A DNA stretch of 64,000 nt from Bacteroides faecalis (GCF_003865075.1 NZ_BHWB01000004.1:310001-374000), one strand, 5' to 3'. Numbered from the stretch's first letter, positions 45,413 to 54,803 are shown. Translations and numbers: made by a program. The notes: generated by a model from the sequence alone, not told the origin.

Positions 45413-45428
45413 ATCCTTCCGTTTTTGG

Positions 45429-45788
45429 TTAGAATACTGAATTGTAATTTCGGGCATAAAGGCTCTTTATCGCATCTTCGCACTGGTTGAAGTGGTGCGT
45501 CAGCACATGGTCGATGTAAGCGGACAGCGTAAGCCGGTCATGCCCGATTACACGGGTGATACGCATGATACGCTCGTGGTACTCCGGGCGCACATACGCC
45601 ATCTTCCCCTCACGTGCCTTTACTTCCGGGTCGCGGATGAACAGGCGTTCATAGTCCTTCTCACTGCATTTGCCGCTTACCGGGACAGGCGACAGTATTT
45701 CCACACTCGCCTGCACTTGGGTAAACATACCTCCGCAGTCTTGCTGTGGTCTTTTTTCATTCGGTGTCATTTCTTTTTCCATTTTCAA
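45429..45788 (-). CDS. DUF3408 protein (TraC-like)
   Basis: A 119-residue protein with a ribbon-helix-helix-like C-terminal half: KMAYVRPEYHERIMRITRVIGHDRLTLSAYIDHVLTHHFNQCEDAIKSLYARN. It matches DUF3408 and is related to the neighbouring TraB-like protein, so the two arose by duplication. These families are thought to bind DNA, possibly at the transfer origin or tra promoter. Its start overlaps the stop of the TraB-like gene by four bases. Confidence 0.75.
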   Translation of the reverse strand: MKMEKEMTPNEKRPQQDCGGMFTQVQASVEILSPVPVSGKCSEKDYERLFIRDPEVKAREGKMAYVRPEYHERIMRITRVIGHDRLTLSAYIDHVLTHHFNQCEDAIKSLYARNYNSVF

Positions 45789-46231
45789 ATCAGATCTTCA
45801 CGTTGTTTCTTGTACAGTTCGTTGATTCTCTCCTTGTGCTGTTCCAGATGCTGGCGCAGCACGGTATCCACATATCCGCCTACTGAGATTTCCCCTCCGG
45901 CGATGTCGTTCACGATTCTGAGGATCTTGCCGTGGACGTCACGGCTGATATAGACACATTGGCGGGTCTTTATCTCGTTGCGGCGCAGGAATAGCTCGTT
46001 GTAGTCCTCGTCCTGCCTTTTCCGGCGTCCACTTTCCCTCTGCGCTTTTTCCCGTGTTACGGGTTGCACAGGAGATGGTTCCGGTGCGGCGGTGTCCTCT
46101 TCGGTCGGTGCAGCTGCGGGTACTTCCTGTGCGGGGCGCAGTGTCCCGTCCTGTGTGCGCCGCCCGATGGAGGCTAACAGCAGTTCCTCGTCGATGCCTT
46201 CCGTGTTCACTTTCCTGCTGCCCATGCTCAC
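45785..46231 (-). CDS. DUF3408 protein (TraB-like)
   Basis: A 148-residue protein with a disordered, proline-rich middle (PAAAPTEEDTAAPEPSPVQPV) and a C-terminal DUF3408 part: KTRQCVYISRDVHGKILRIVNDIAGGEISVGGYVDTVLRQHLEQHKERINELYKK. The C-terminal half aligns with the TraC-like protein. It overlaps traA by four bases and is the second gene of the tra operon. A DNA-binding role is inferred. Confidence 0.75.
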   Translation of the reverse strand: MSMGSRKVNTEGIDEELLLASIGRRTQDGTLRPAQEVPAAAPTEEDTAAPEPSPVQPVTREKAQRESGRRKRQDEDYNELFLRRNEIKTRQCVYISRDVHGKILRIVNDIAGGEISVGGYVDTVLRQHLEQHKERINELYKKQREDLI

Positions 46232-46989
46232 TGCGGTCTGATGATGTCGCTTATCTCTTCGGAAAACTCCCGGATGCCACTCCCTTTCAGCAGTGCCGTG
46301 TCCATCGGGAAGATGGTGGAGCGGAAAACGCTCTTGCGCTCTTCCGAAAGGTCACGGCGGAACTTCTTGCTGTCGGGCAAGCGGGTGGAAAGTACCGGAA
46401 AGCCCATTTCGGCTATCACTTCCTCGTAGATGCCGTACAAGTCGTTCCTCTCCCTGCCGTCCACCATCGTCCAGAACAGATGCAGCCCCTTTGTTTTCGC
46501 CTGTCCGGTAGTCATCAGCCTGTCGCGGAACATCGTGACGAATTTCAGGGTACTCTCCACGACAAAGCGGTCGGCACTCAGCGGAGTGAAAATGTAGTCC
46601 ATCTGCGAGAGCGTCTTTATCACGCCGTTGCTTCGGAGTGTGCCGGGCATGTCGAAGAACACCACGTCGGGTTTCACGTCCTCAGTGGCAATCATCCTCT
46701 CGGCATCGTCGAGGGCGTTCACCGCATTGCTTTTGACGATGGTGTAGGCGTTCTTTTTGATCCGGCGGAAATGGTCGCAAGCGAGAGCCTTGAAGTAGGT
46801 GCTGCTGTCGATAAGCCCCATTTCGTGTTCGCGCAGCCCGTGGATGCTGTGCTGCGGGTCGTCGCAGTCCACGACGGCGACATTGTAGCCTTTCACGTTG
46901 TGCAGGTAGCTGGCGGCAAGTGCCGTGACAGTGGATTTGCCGATGCCACCTTTCTGTGTTGCGAATGCAACGAAGATTTCCTTACTCAT
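46228..46989 (-). CDS. traA: ParA-family ATPase TraA
   Basis: A 253-residue ParA/MinD-type ATPase with the deviant Walker A QKGGIGKSTVTALAASYL, a VVDCDDPQHSIHGLREHEM region, and VVFFDMPGTLRSNGVIK (switch II/Walker B). It is the first gene of the tra operon. ParA-type ATPases act in partition, and in CTn tra operons the role is not settled. The ATG at 46989 is chosen over a frame extending to 47313, which would run into the putative oriT region. Confidence 0.85.
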   Translation of the reverse strand: MSKEIFVAFATQKGGIGKSTVTALAASYLHNVKGYNVAVVDCDDPQHSIHGLREHEMGLIDSSTYFKALACDHFRRIKKNAYTIVKSNAVNALDDAERMIATEDVKPDVVFFDMPGTLRSNGVIKTLSQMDYIFTPLSADRFVVESTLKFVTMFRDRLMTTGQAKTKGLHLFWTMVDGRERNDLYGIYEEVIAEMGFPVLSTRLPDSKKFRRDLSEERKSVFRSTIFPMDTALLKGSGIREFSEEISDIIRPQ

Positions 46990-47698
46990 AGTTCCATTTA
47001 TTTTAATTGTTGATGATTTGTTTTTCTGTTTCCATACGGATTTGGCTGTCGCACCATCCGCTTCCGTGACTACACACGCAGGCGGGTCGTCGCGTATCCG
47101 GTTCTGTGGTGAAGCGGTGCGTCGGACAAATGGTGATTGACGACATTGCGTCATGAAGTCATTGAATCCATACGTCACCGAATTGTCGGAGAACCGGGTT
47201 TCCGACGGTTCGGGTATCCGTTTCGGCAAGTATCCGAAGAAGCGGATTTCCGGGTATTTGAATGTTCCGTTTATCATATCTTCAAATCGTTCGTTTCTTG
47301 AATCATGCTGCAAATAAACAAGTATATTTTGGAACCTGTATCACTTCTCCGGCAAGTGGCGGCACGTTGCGCCGGTTGGCAGTCATTGACCGGGTCAAGC
47401 ATCTGTCCGATACCGCTTTAAGGGCGTAACTTTGCACCCGGACAGCAGGGTTCGCCGATGACGCGCGGCCCGGAGTCCTGAAAGGTATTTTCCCAATCCG
47501 TCCCCTGACGGATTTTTATGTTCACCTGAACATAGCAAGATGTCTTTTCAGCCGCTCAAAATATTTTGAGCAGCCACGAAAAGCACTTGCCCTTGCAGGG
47601 GGCGGGCTTTCCCTCCGAAGTCGGGAAGCCTTTCAGAACTGCGGTGCTGTAATCCGAAGCGGCGGCTTATGCCGTCAATCCGCTAAATCCAAAGTAAT
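46990..47698. other. oriT: Divergent traA-mobA gap, candidate origin of transfer
   Basis: A gene-poor stretch of 709 bases between the divergent tra and mob operons. It carries several inverted repeats: AATCCGTC/GACGGATT at 47495..47514 (followed by T5), ATGTTCA/TGAACAT just after, and a perfect 18-base palindrome at 47554..47571. In CTnDOT the transfer origin lies beside the mob genes near the middle of the element, so this is the best candidate here. The nick site cannot be named. Confidence 0.5.
47554..47571. repeat. 18-base palindrome GCTCAAAATATTTTGAGC
   Basis: Perfect dyad symmetry with an AT centre, about 130 bases before mobA. It could be a relaxosome or regulator binding site. Confidence 0.6.
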
Positions 47699-48127
47699 AT
47701 GAAAGAGAAAAGGAAAAGCAAATCAGGGAGAAATCCCAAACTTGATCCGGCGGTGTACCGGTACACCGTCCGTTTCAACGAGGAGGAACACAACCGTTTC
47801 CTCGCCATGTTCGGAAAATCGGGTGTCTATGCACGGTCTGTTTTCCTCAAAGCGCACTTCTTCGGGCAACCGTTCAAGGTGCTGAAGGTGGACAAGACGT
47901 TGGTGGACTATTACACCAAACTGTCGGATTTTCATGCACAATTCCGTGCCGTGGGTACGAATTACAACCAAGTCGTGAAGGAACTGAGGCTGCATTTTTC
48001 AGAGAAAAAGGCGATGGCGTTGCTCTACAAATTAGAGCAACACACCGTCGAACTCGTGAAACTGAGCCGCCGGATTGTGGAACTTTCAAGGGAAATGGAG
48101 GCAAAATGGTCGCAAAAATCAGTGTAG
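47699..48127 (+). CDS. mobA: MobA mobilization accessory protein
   Basis: A 142-residue basic protein, KSKSGRNPKLDPAVYRYTVRFNEEEHNRFLAMFGKSGVYARSVFLKAHFF, with a ribbon-helix-helix-type start and a helical tail (LLYKLEQHTVELVKLSRRIVEL). It matches the MobA/MobC accessory family that binds oriT and recruits the relaxase. The gene overlaps mobB by 22 bases, showing coupling. It faces away from traA across the putative oriT. Confidence 0.85.
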   Translation: MKEKRKSKSGRNPKLDPAVYRYTVRFNEEEHNRFLAMFGKSGVYARSVFLKAHFFGQPFKVLKVDKTLVDYYTKLSDFHAQFRAVGTNYNQVVKELRLHFSEKKAMALLYKLEQHTVELVKLSRRIVELSREMEAKWSQKSV

Positions 48128-49353
48128 GAAGTTCGTTGTACGGCGCGATTGCCTACAACGGGGAGAAGATTAACGAGGCGCAGGGGCGGCTTCTCACCAC
48201 CAACCGCATCTACAATGACGGTTCGGGAACGGTGGACATAGGCAAGGCGATGGAGGGTTTTCTCACCTTCCTGCCACCGCAGATGAAGATCGAGAAGCCG
48301 GTGGTGCATATCTCTCTCAACCCGCACCCGGAGGATGTGCTGACCGATATTGAGTTGCAGAATATCGCCCGCGAGTATCTGGAAAAACTCGGTTTCGGAA
48401 ACCAGCCTTATCTTGTATTCAAGCACGAGGACATCGACCGCCACCACCTGCACATCGTGACGGTCAACGTGGACGAGAACGGGAAAAGGCTCAACCGGGA
48501 TTTTCTCTACCGCCGCAGCGACCGTATCCGCAGGGAACTGGAACAGAAGTACGGATTGCATCCGGCAGAACGTAAAAATCAGAGATTGGATAATCCGTTG
48601 CGCAAGGTGGCCGCATCGGCAGGTGATGTGAAGAAGCAGGTAGGCAACACCGTGAAGGCTCTGAATGGGCAGTACCGTTTCCAGACGATGGGCGAATACC
48701 GTGCGCTCCTTTCCTTATATAATATGACGGTGGAGGAAGCGAGGGGCAACGTGCGCGGACGGGAGTATCACGGGCTGGTCTATTCCGTCACGGACGACAA
48801 GGGTAACAAGGTGGGCAACCCGTTCAAATCCTCGCTTTTCGGGAAGTCCGCAGGCTATGAAGCCGTACAGAAGAAGTTTGTCCGTTCCAAATCGGAAATC
48901 AAGGATAGGAAACTGGCAGACATGACGAAACGCACCGTCCTTTCCGTGCTGCAAGGCACTTATGACAAGGACAAATTTGTATCCCAACTCAAAGAGAAGG
49001 GCATCGACACCGTACTGCGCTACACAGAGGAAGGGCGCATCTATGGGGCTACCTTCATCGACCACCGCACGGGATGCGTGCTGAACGGTTCGCGCATGGG
49101 TAAGGAGCTTTCGGCGAATGCCTTGCAGGAACACTTCACCCTGCCATACGCCGGACAACCGCCGATACCGCTATCCATCCCTGTGGATGCTGCGGACAAG
49201 GCACACGGGCAGACCGCCTACGACAGTGAAGATATATCGGGCGGTATGGGCTTGCTCACTCCCGAAGGTCCGGCGGTAGATGCCGAGGAAGAGGCTTTCA
49301 TCCGGGCGATGAAGCGCAAAAAGAAGAAAAAACGCAAGGGCTTGGGTATGTAA
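48106..49353 (+). CDS. mobB: Relaxase MobB
   Basis: The 415-residue protein has the relaxase fold: an N-terminal region with the putative catalytic tyrosine (SVGSSLYGAIAYNGEKIN region), then KPVVHISLNPHPEDVL and the metal-binding HxH triad region KHEDIDRHHLHIVTVNVDENG. Relaxases nick oriT, stay covalently bound to the 5' end and pilot the strand through the channel. This is a MobP-type relaxase of the kind found in CTnDOT. The C-terminus is lysine-rich (KRKKKKKRKG). It lies 30 bases before mobC. Confidence 0.9.
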   Translation: MVAKISVGSSLYGAIAYNGEKINEAQGRLLTTNRIYNDGSGTVDIGKAMEGFLTFLPPQMKIEKPVVHISLNPHPEDVLTDIELQNIAREYLEKLGFGNQPYLVFKHEDIDRHHLHIVTVNVDENGKRLNRDFLYRRSDRIRRELEQKYGLHPAERKNQRLDNPLRKVAASAGDVKKQVGNTVKALNGQYRFQTMGEYRALLSLYNMTVEEARGNVRGREYHGLVYSVTDDKGNKVGNPFKSSLFGKSAGYEAVQKKFVRSKSEIKDRKLADMTKRTVLSVLQGTYDKDKFVSQLKEKGIDTVLRYTEEGRIYGATFIDHRTGCVLNGSRMGKELSANALQEHFTLPYAGQPPIPLSIPVDAADKAHGQTAYDSEDISGGMGLLTPEGPAVDAEEEAFIRAMKRKKKKKRKGLGM

Positions 49354-49383
49354 TCAGAGTATCAACAATTAAAAAATCAATGT

Positions 49384-51402
49384 ATGTCACAACAAGAAGA
49401 CGATTTGAGGGCATTGGCGAAAATCATGGATTTTCTGCGTGCCGTGAGTATCATTTTAGTGGTCATGAACGTGTACTGGTTCTGCTACGAAGCCATCCGG
49501 CTGTGGGGCGTGAACATCGGCGTGGTGGACAAAATCCTTCTGAACTTCGACCGCACGGCGGGGCTGTTCCATTCCATTCTCTACACGAAGCTGTTTTCCG
49601 TCCTTTTGCTTGCCTTGTCCTGTCTGGGTACGAAGGGTGTCAAGGGTGAGAAAATCACTTGGGGGAGAATCTGGACAGCATTTGCCGTCGGGTTCGTGCT
49701 GTTTTTCCTGAACTGGTGGTTGCTGCCCCTGCCGCTGCCGCTTGAAGCGGTGACGGGACTGTATGTCCTTACCATTGGAACGGGCTATGTCTGCCTGTTG
49801 ATGGGTGGTCTGTGGATGAGCCGCCTGTTGAAACACAATTTGATGGAGGATGTTTTCAACAACGAGAACGAGAGTTTCATGCAGGAAACGAGGCTTATCG
49901 AAAGCGAGTATTCGGTCAATCTGCCGACACGTTTCTATTACAGGAAACGCTGGAACAACGGTTGGATCAATGTAGTTAATCCCTTCCGTGCGTCCATCGT
50001 GTTGGGTACGCCGGGCAGCGGCAAGTCCTATGCCGTGGTAAACAATTTTATCAAGCAACAGATTGAAAAGGGCTTTAGTCAATACATCTACGATTTCAAG
50101 TATCCCGACCTATCTACTATTGCCTACAACCATTTGCTGAACCACCCGGACGGCTACAAGGTAAAGCCGAAGTTCTATGTGATCAACTTCGACGACCCGC
50201 GACGCTCTCATCGGTGCAATCCCATTCACCCGGATTTTATGGAAGATATTACGGATGCCTATGAGAGTGCCTACACAATAATGCTCAACCTCAATAAAAC
50301 GTGGGTGCAAAAGCAGGGCGACTTCTTCGTGGAGTCACCTATCATTCTGTTTGCCAGTATTATCTGGTATCTCAAAATCTATCAGAACGGGAAGTTTTGC
50401 ACGTTTCCCCATGCTATCGAGTTTCTGAACCGCCGTTACGAGGATATATTTCCGATACTGACCTCTTATCCGGAGCTGGAGAACTACCTTTCGCCGTTCA
50501 TGGATGCGTGGCTTGGAGGGGCTGCGGAGCAGCTCATGGGTCAGATAGCGTCGGCAAAAATCCCGCTTTCGAGGATGATTTCACCGCAGCTCTACTGGGT
50601 GATGTCAGACAGCGAGTTTACGCTGGACATCAACAATCCCGAAGAGCCGAAAATCCTCTGCGTGGGTAACAATCCCGACCGTCAGAATATCTACGGTGCG
50701 GCACTCGGTCTGTATAATTCCCGTATCGTGAAGCTCATCAACAAGAAGGGGATGCTGAAGTCATCGGTCATCATCGACGAGTTGCCCACAATATACTTCA
50801 AAGGGTTGGACAATCTTATAGCTACCGCCCGAAGCAACAAGGTTGCCGTGTGTCTGGGCTTTCAGGATTTCAGCCAGTTAGTGCGTGACTACGGGGACAA
50901 AGAGGCGAAAGTGGTGATGAACACTGTCGGCAATATTTTCTCCGGTCAGGTGGTGGGGGAAACAGCCAAGACGCTCTCCGAGCGGTTCGGTAAGGTGTTG
51001 CAGAAACGGCAGTCCATCTCCATCAACCGGCAGGATGTTTCCACCTCCATCAACACGCAGATGGACGCGCTCATTCCACCGAGTAAGATTTCCGGGCTTA
51101 CGCAGGGAATGTTTGTCGGTTCTGTATCCGACAACTTCAACGAGCGTATCGAGCAGAAGATTTTTCATTGCGAGATTGTGGTGGATGCCGAAAAGGTGAA
51201 ACGGGAAGAAAGTGCCTACAAGAAAATTCCCGTCATTACAAACTTCACGGACGAGGACGGCAACGACCGCATGAAGGAAACGGTGCAGGCGAACTACCGG
51301 CGCATCAAGGAAGAGGTGAAGCAGATTGTGCAGGAGGAACTGGAGCGTATCAAAAACGATCCGGTGCTGTGTAAACTGCTACCAGATAATGAGACTGTCT
51401 AA
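49384..51402 (+). CDS. mobC: Type IV coupling protein MobC
   Basis: A 672-residue VirD4-type ATPase. The N-terminal 140 residues hold four hydrophobic spans (for example IIRVVMNVYWFCYEAIRLWG-like and GFVLFFLNWWLLPLPLPL). Walker A is GTPGSGKSYAV (about residues 213 to 223), and Walker B lies in SSVIIDELPTIYFKGLD. It brings the relaxase-DNA complex to the Tra channel. The stop codon lies inside the first inverted repeat of the small element that follows, so the extreme C-terminus (after LLPD) may be altered. Confidence 0.9.
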   Translation: MSQQEDDLRALAKIMDFLRAVSIILVVMNVYWFCYEAIRLWGVNIGVVDKILLNFDRTAGLFHSILYTKLFSVLLLALSCLGTKGVKGEKITWGRIWTAFAVGFVLFFLNWWLLPLPLPLEAVTGLYVLTIGTGYVCLLMGGLWMSRLLKHNLMEDVFNNENESFMQETRLIESEYSVNLPTRFYYRKRWNNGWINVVNPFRASIVLGTPGSGKSYAVVNNFIKQQIEKGFSQYIYDFKYPDLSTIAYNHLLNHPDGYKVKPKFYVINFDDPRRSHRCNPIHPDFMEDITDAYESAYTIMLNLNKTWVQKQGDFFVESPIILFASIIWYLKIYQNGKFCTFPHAIEFLNRRYEDIFPILTSYPELENYLSPFMDAWLGGAAEQLMGQIASAKIPLSRMISPQLYWVMSDSEFTLDINNPEEPKILCVGNNPDRQNIYGAALGLYNSRIVKLINKKGMLKSSVIIDELPTIYFKGLDNLIATARSNKVAVCLGFQDFSQLVRDYGDKEAKVVMNTVGNIFSGQVVGETAKTLSERFGKVLQKRQSISINRQDVSTSINTQMDALIPPSKISGLTQGMFVGSVSDNFNERIEQKIFHCEIVVDAEKVKREESAYKKIPVITNFTDEDGNDRMKETVQANYRRIKEEVKQIVQEELERIKNDPVLCKLLPDNETV

Positions 51403-51528
51403 CAAGTCCCCAAAATTGAAAATTATCCCTATCGAAGTTTGAAGTGACCCCCAAAAGTTGGATACAATTTTTTTGGGGGGCACTTCAGTTCTGACGGGTA
51501 AAATCGTAAAATTCGGACTTGTTAGACA
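51396..51528. mobile_element. 133-base non-coding element with 14-base terminal inverted repeats
   Basis: TGTCTAACAAGTCC at 51396..51409 and GGACTTGTTAGACA at 51515..51528 are perfect inverted repeats. Inside it lies a second nested element, TGAAGTGACCCCC to GGGGGGCACTTCA (51440..51487), with IS3-type ends. There is no gene. It sits between the convergent mobC and KAP genes and includes the mobC stop. It may be a MITE, or a decayed insertion sequence hit by another, and could also act as a terminator. No target duplication was identified. Confidence 0.55.
51440..51487. repeat. Nested 48-base inverted repeat with IS3-like ends
   Basis: TGAAGTGACCCCCAAAAG and the reverse complement of TTTTGGGGGGCACTTCA are close inverted repeats with only about ten bases between them. 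The ends resemble IS3-family tips abutted without any transposase. Confidence 0.55.
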
Positions 51529-51533
51529 AATAC

Positions 51534-52718
51534 TTACGCGGTTTCAACCTCAGGTACTGAATCTATCGAATTGACAAATTTAACCAATTGCGGATCTGAA
51601 TCTTTTTGTATGAGGTTTCGGAGACTCTTTTTCAATTCATAAGCATCATCCCCTGCTGTATTTATTAAATCCATATAAAAATCTTTGTTTTGCAGAATCA
51701 ATGAACGGCATGCCCCATCGGAAATTACAGGTTTCACTATTTTATCAATAACGTCTCCAGCTTGACTTTTCAAATTACCATGCGATCTAAGCCATGTTTC
51801 GAAAAATTGAAACTTTATTGCATTGATAGTCTTTTTACCGATGCAGAAATCATTTCTTATATCGGTAACTGTCGATTTAATTTTTCGTTTATCCAATCTT
51901 TCAACTATATTCTTGAAACAATTAGGGAAAGGATTCAAACTTTGAGTTCCAGAAGCAATATCCATCAGAATCTTTTTGCCAAATTCAGTCAAGTTATCTG
52001 GCAAGGATTTGATTTTAGCCAGTAAATGTTTTATTGCGACAAACCAATAATATGATGTATGTGCTGTTCTTTGGGCGTATAATGTATCAACACTTATTTC
52101 AGACAACGCTTCGAACGCTATTTTATTGATATGATCGGTCAGGACATTGCTTATTTTAGTGGTCAAATCGTAAAAAGATGCGTCAGGAATTACATCTTTA
52201 ATATTGTTCTTAGTGATATACTTATCCAAATCGGTATTCCACTCTGCTAAATGCTCGATAAATACCTCATCCGTTACACCTATTCTGTTCTTAATATCTT
52301 CAAATTGGGGCAATATGTCTGAGAGCAATAATTTATAGCCAAGTTTATGATTTACCATGTATTGTAGTGTTTCATTTAATAGCGGTATATTCCATCCCAC
52401 ACTATTTACTAATAAGTCTCCATGATCCACATAATAGTCCATGAGTTCTGCAACATATTTTATATCTCCACCCTCTATTAAGGAAACGGAATGACCATGT
52501 GCCAATTGCATGGCGACTAAATCGTAATATCCAGACTCTTTAATGTTTCGGCCATCAGTTTCTAATTCAGAATGCAACTGATTTATGTAGGTTGAATCTA
52601 ACGTTACAGGTAAAGGTCTTTCTTCGTCAGATGCCAATAAACGATAGGTTGTAAATATAGCCCCTATATTATCTTTATTTACATTCTGTTCATCAATGCA
52701 ATTCGTGATCGCTTGCAA
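51534..52718 (-). CDS. C-terminal part of the KAP NTPase gene, separated by a frameshift
   Basis: This 394-codon frame is helical and contains no motif I recognise. It has no ATG near its beginning, and the nominal first codon is TTG. In the same frame it stays open upstream (TLKDNSTYTFPTLLQAITN), reaching back to the end of the KAP frame. Adding one A in the AAAA run at 52757..52760 joins them as DIVKTLKDNSTYTF. I therefore read it as the C-terminal third of one KAP protein of about 1084 residues, not an independent gene. Confidence 0.7.
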   Translation of the reverse strand: MQAITNCIDEQNVNKDNIGAIFTTYRLLASDEERPLPVTLDSTYINQLHSELETDGRNIKESGYYDLVAMQLAHGHSVSLIEGGDIKYVAELMDYYVDHGDLLVNSVGWNIPLLNETLQYMVNHKLGYKLLLSDILPQFEDIKNRIGVTDEVFIEHLAEWNTDLDKYITKNNIKDVIPDASFYDLTTKISNVLTDHINKIAFEALSEISVDTLYAQRTAHTSYYWFVAIKHLLAKIKSLPDNLTEFGKKILMDIASGTQSLNPFPNCFKNIVERLDKRKIKSTVTDIRNDFCIGKKTINAIKFQFFETWLRSHGNLKSQAGDVIDKIVKPVISDGACRSLILQNKDFYMDLINTAGDDAYELKKSLRNLIQKDSDPQLVKFVNSIDSVPEVETA

Positions 52719-52750
52719 AAGCGTTGGAAACGTATAGGTAGAATTATCTT

Positions 52751-54787
52751 TTAACGTTTTACAATATCTGCATGGTCGAAATTATCGGGTAGTAAGTTTG
52801 CCAAATAATTATCGAGCGCCTCCGAATTTGTTGCTACTTGATAATATTTATATGCTTTAGTTGTCGCGTTATCCCGATAGGCAGCATCTGTTGCATTTGC
52901 AGCTTGAATATAATCGATAAATGTATTTGGCTTGACTGTTTTTGCTTCAATCAATGACGTAAAATCGCACGCCAACTTATTTTGCGCAATAAACCTGTCT
53001 ATTGCATCTAACGTTTTGAAATAGTCGCCGCCATTGAAGTCATTGAACCGAACTATCTTCTTATATAATTGAGCAATCACATGGTTTTGGCTTTCCGTGT
53101 CTAAATGCAACAGCAGTTCTTGGTATTCGACAGGGAACACCTGCTTCTCTATGGATTCTTTTAATTTCAATTGTGCTATTCTTTGCCATACACGCAGAAT
53201 AACATCGCTCTTTCGAGTTAATTTATGCAAACAATGTATAATCTTATCGATAAGCGCATTGTCCATACATTGTATAACTTCTTCTAATACAGTGTCAAAT
53301 TGTTTATTAGTCTCTGCATATTGATTTATGTCGTGGTCTTCTTCTCCGTTGATGCAGCCTTCAATATATTTTTTCAATGGAATTTGTCGAGCATCTTCAA
53401 CATCGACACCATATACCAAAGCTGCAATTTCGCGTTGTGTTTGCAGATCATTGTTAATTATTGTTTGAATGCCATTCAGATAGTCGCCGGACAATATTTG
53501 TTCTACTGGATTTGCCAGAATATCCGTCTTCTTCAAACAGAACAATGCTATGTTTATCATCAAAATTTCGTTACACCACTCTTGTTTAAGAGCGACCATC
53601 TCATTGATATATGATATAATTTCCCTAACATTGGCATTAGGATTTACCAATCTGAATATCCGATTTATAGTTTCTTTCGCTTCATTTTCTGTTTCTCCAA
53701 ATGCTTCAACAAACAGTTTGTTGAATATACTTCGATAGTCGGTAATAACAGGAGGAGCAACACGATAAACAATAGGGAAAGTTTTATTGATAAAATACTT
53801 GGTCAGTTGTTTCGTTTGTTCGTCGGTCTCATCTCCGAATGCACAAGCTAAATGTGTTTCATCGAAAGGAATAACAGCCCAAACATTTTCAAAACCGCTA
53901 TCGGCGAAGAACGTATGGATAGAAGACCATAATTCTTTTACTTTTTCAGCGGGGAGACGATCCATGTTGTCAAAAACAAGGACTAATTTACGTTGTCCTT
54001 TTTCCTTGATAAAATCAGAAATGTCTTGCATCCATGTTTTGAACTCGTAAACCGTTGGTTCGTCTTCGCTCAAAGTCTCATAGCAAACGTCCTTTTCGAC
54101 TTTATCTTGATAAATAGCTAACATATAACTCCATCCATATTTATGATCTTTGCTATATGCCCATTTCCAAACGCACAATGCAATAAGAACTGGCAGTGCA
54201 GCTATGATAATAGACAATAAAGAAAACCACCATGTTGTGGGTGTAGGTTTTACTGCATACGCAATAAATGTAAATATCGGAGTTAAAACTGCAACCAAAA
54301 ATGCCGCAACCATACCATTACTGATAAGGGGATATTTTTCGGTTACGGTCTCCGTTTTACGGGCTAATAAATATTTCAGCTTTTCAGACCATGATACGGT
54401 TTTCGTACCTCCACCTTTGACTTTTATTGTTGCATTTCCAGATAGGATACCATCATCAATAAGTTTGCTTGTAAGCAATTCCAATATAGAGCGGCGTTGC
54501 AAGTCCTCTTGATGTCCCCATGCGTCATACTCAAAAAAGTAATAGTCGTCTGATAATTCACGTTCCAACATTTTAACCACGTTGGATTTTCCAGATCCCC
54601 AAATACCTTCGATGCCGATAATTCGAGGTAAAGTACATTCCTCATCCAATGAATCATTCTGACAAAAATGGCGAGCAATAGTTTTTGCCAACCTTTCTTG
54701 CGAACCTCCATCGAATTTGTCAATACCACACGGTTTATTTTGGATAAACCGCGGATATTGCTGTTTGGATTGTAGTTTTGTTTCCAT
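52751..54787 (-). CDS. KAP-family P-loop NTPase, N-terminal part
   Basis: A 678-codon frame with Walker A GIWGSGKS (residues 61 to 68), two membrane spans between about 155 and 207 inserted in the NTPase fold, and Walker B KLVLVFDNMDRLP (about 268 to 280). This arrangement defines KAP NTPases, membrane-associated ATPases of plasmids, phages and defence islands, and QatA is one example. The frame ends at VKR* just before a second frame that continues the protein. It is AT-rich cargo in the transposon, and a defence or exclusion role is only inferred. The start at METKLQSKQQ follows the AAA_14 gene by 16 bases. Confidence 0.85.
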   Translation of the reverse strand: METKLQSKQQYPRFIQNKPCGIDKFDGGSQERLAKTIARHFCQNDSLDEECTLPRIIGIEGIWGSGKSNVVKMLERELSDDYYFFEYDAWGHQEDLQRRSILELLTSKLIDDGILSGNATIKVKGGGTKTVSWSEKLKYLLARKTETVTEKYPLISNGMVAAFLVAVLTPIFTFIAYAVKPTPTTWWFSLLSIIIAALPVLIALCVWKWAYSKDHKYGWSYMLAIYQDKVEKDVCYETLSEDEPTVYEFKTWMQDISDFIKEKGQRKLVLVFDNMDRLPAEKVKELWSSIHTFFADSGFENVWAVIPFDETHLACAFGDETDEQTKQLTKYFINKTFPIVYRVAPPVITDYRSIFNKLFVEAFGETENEAKETINRIFRLVNPNANVREIISYINEMVALKQEWCNEILMINIALFCLKKTDILANPVEQILSGDYLNGIQTIINNDLQTQREIAALVYGVDVEDARQIPLKKYIEGCINGEEDHDINQYAETNKQFDTVLEEVIQCMDNALIDKIIHCLHKLTRKSDVILRVWQRIAQLKLKESIEKQVFPVEYQELLLHLDTESQNHVIAQLYKKIVRFNDFNGGDYFKTLDAIDRFIAQNKLACDFTSLIEAKTVKPNTFIDYIQAANATDAAYRDNATTKAYKYYQVATNSEALDNYLANLLPDNFDHADIVKR

Positions 54788-54803
54788 ATACGTAATTTAT
54801 TGA

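Noticed and set aside
47495..47514. CRISPR-like or repeat array in the oriT region
   Set aside because: The repeats are single inverted pairs, not spaced direct repeats. No CRISPR array was found anywhere in the window.
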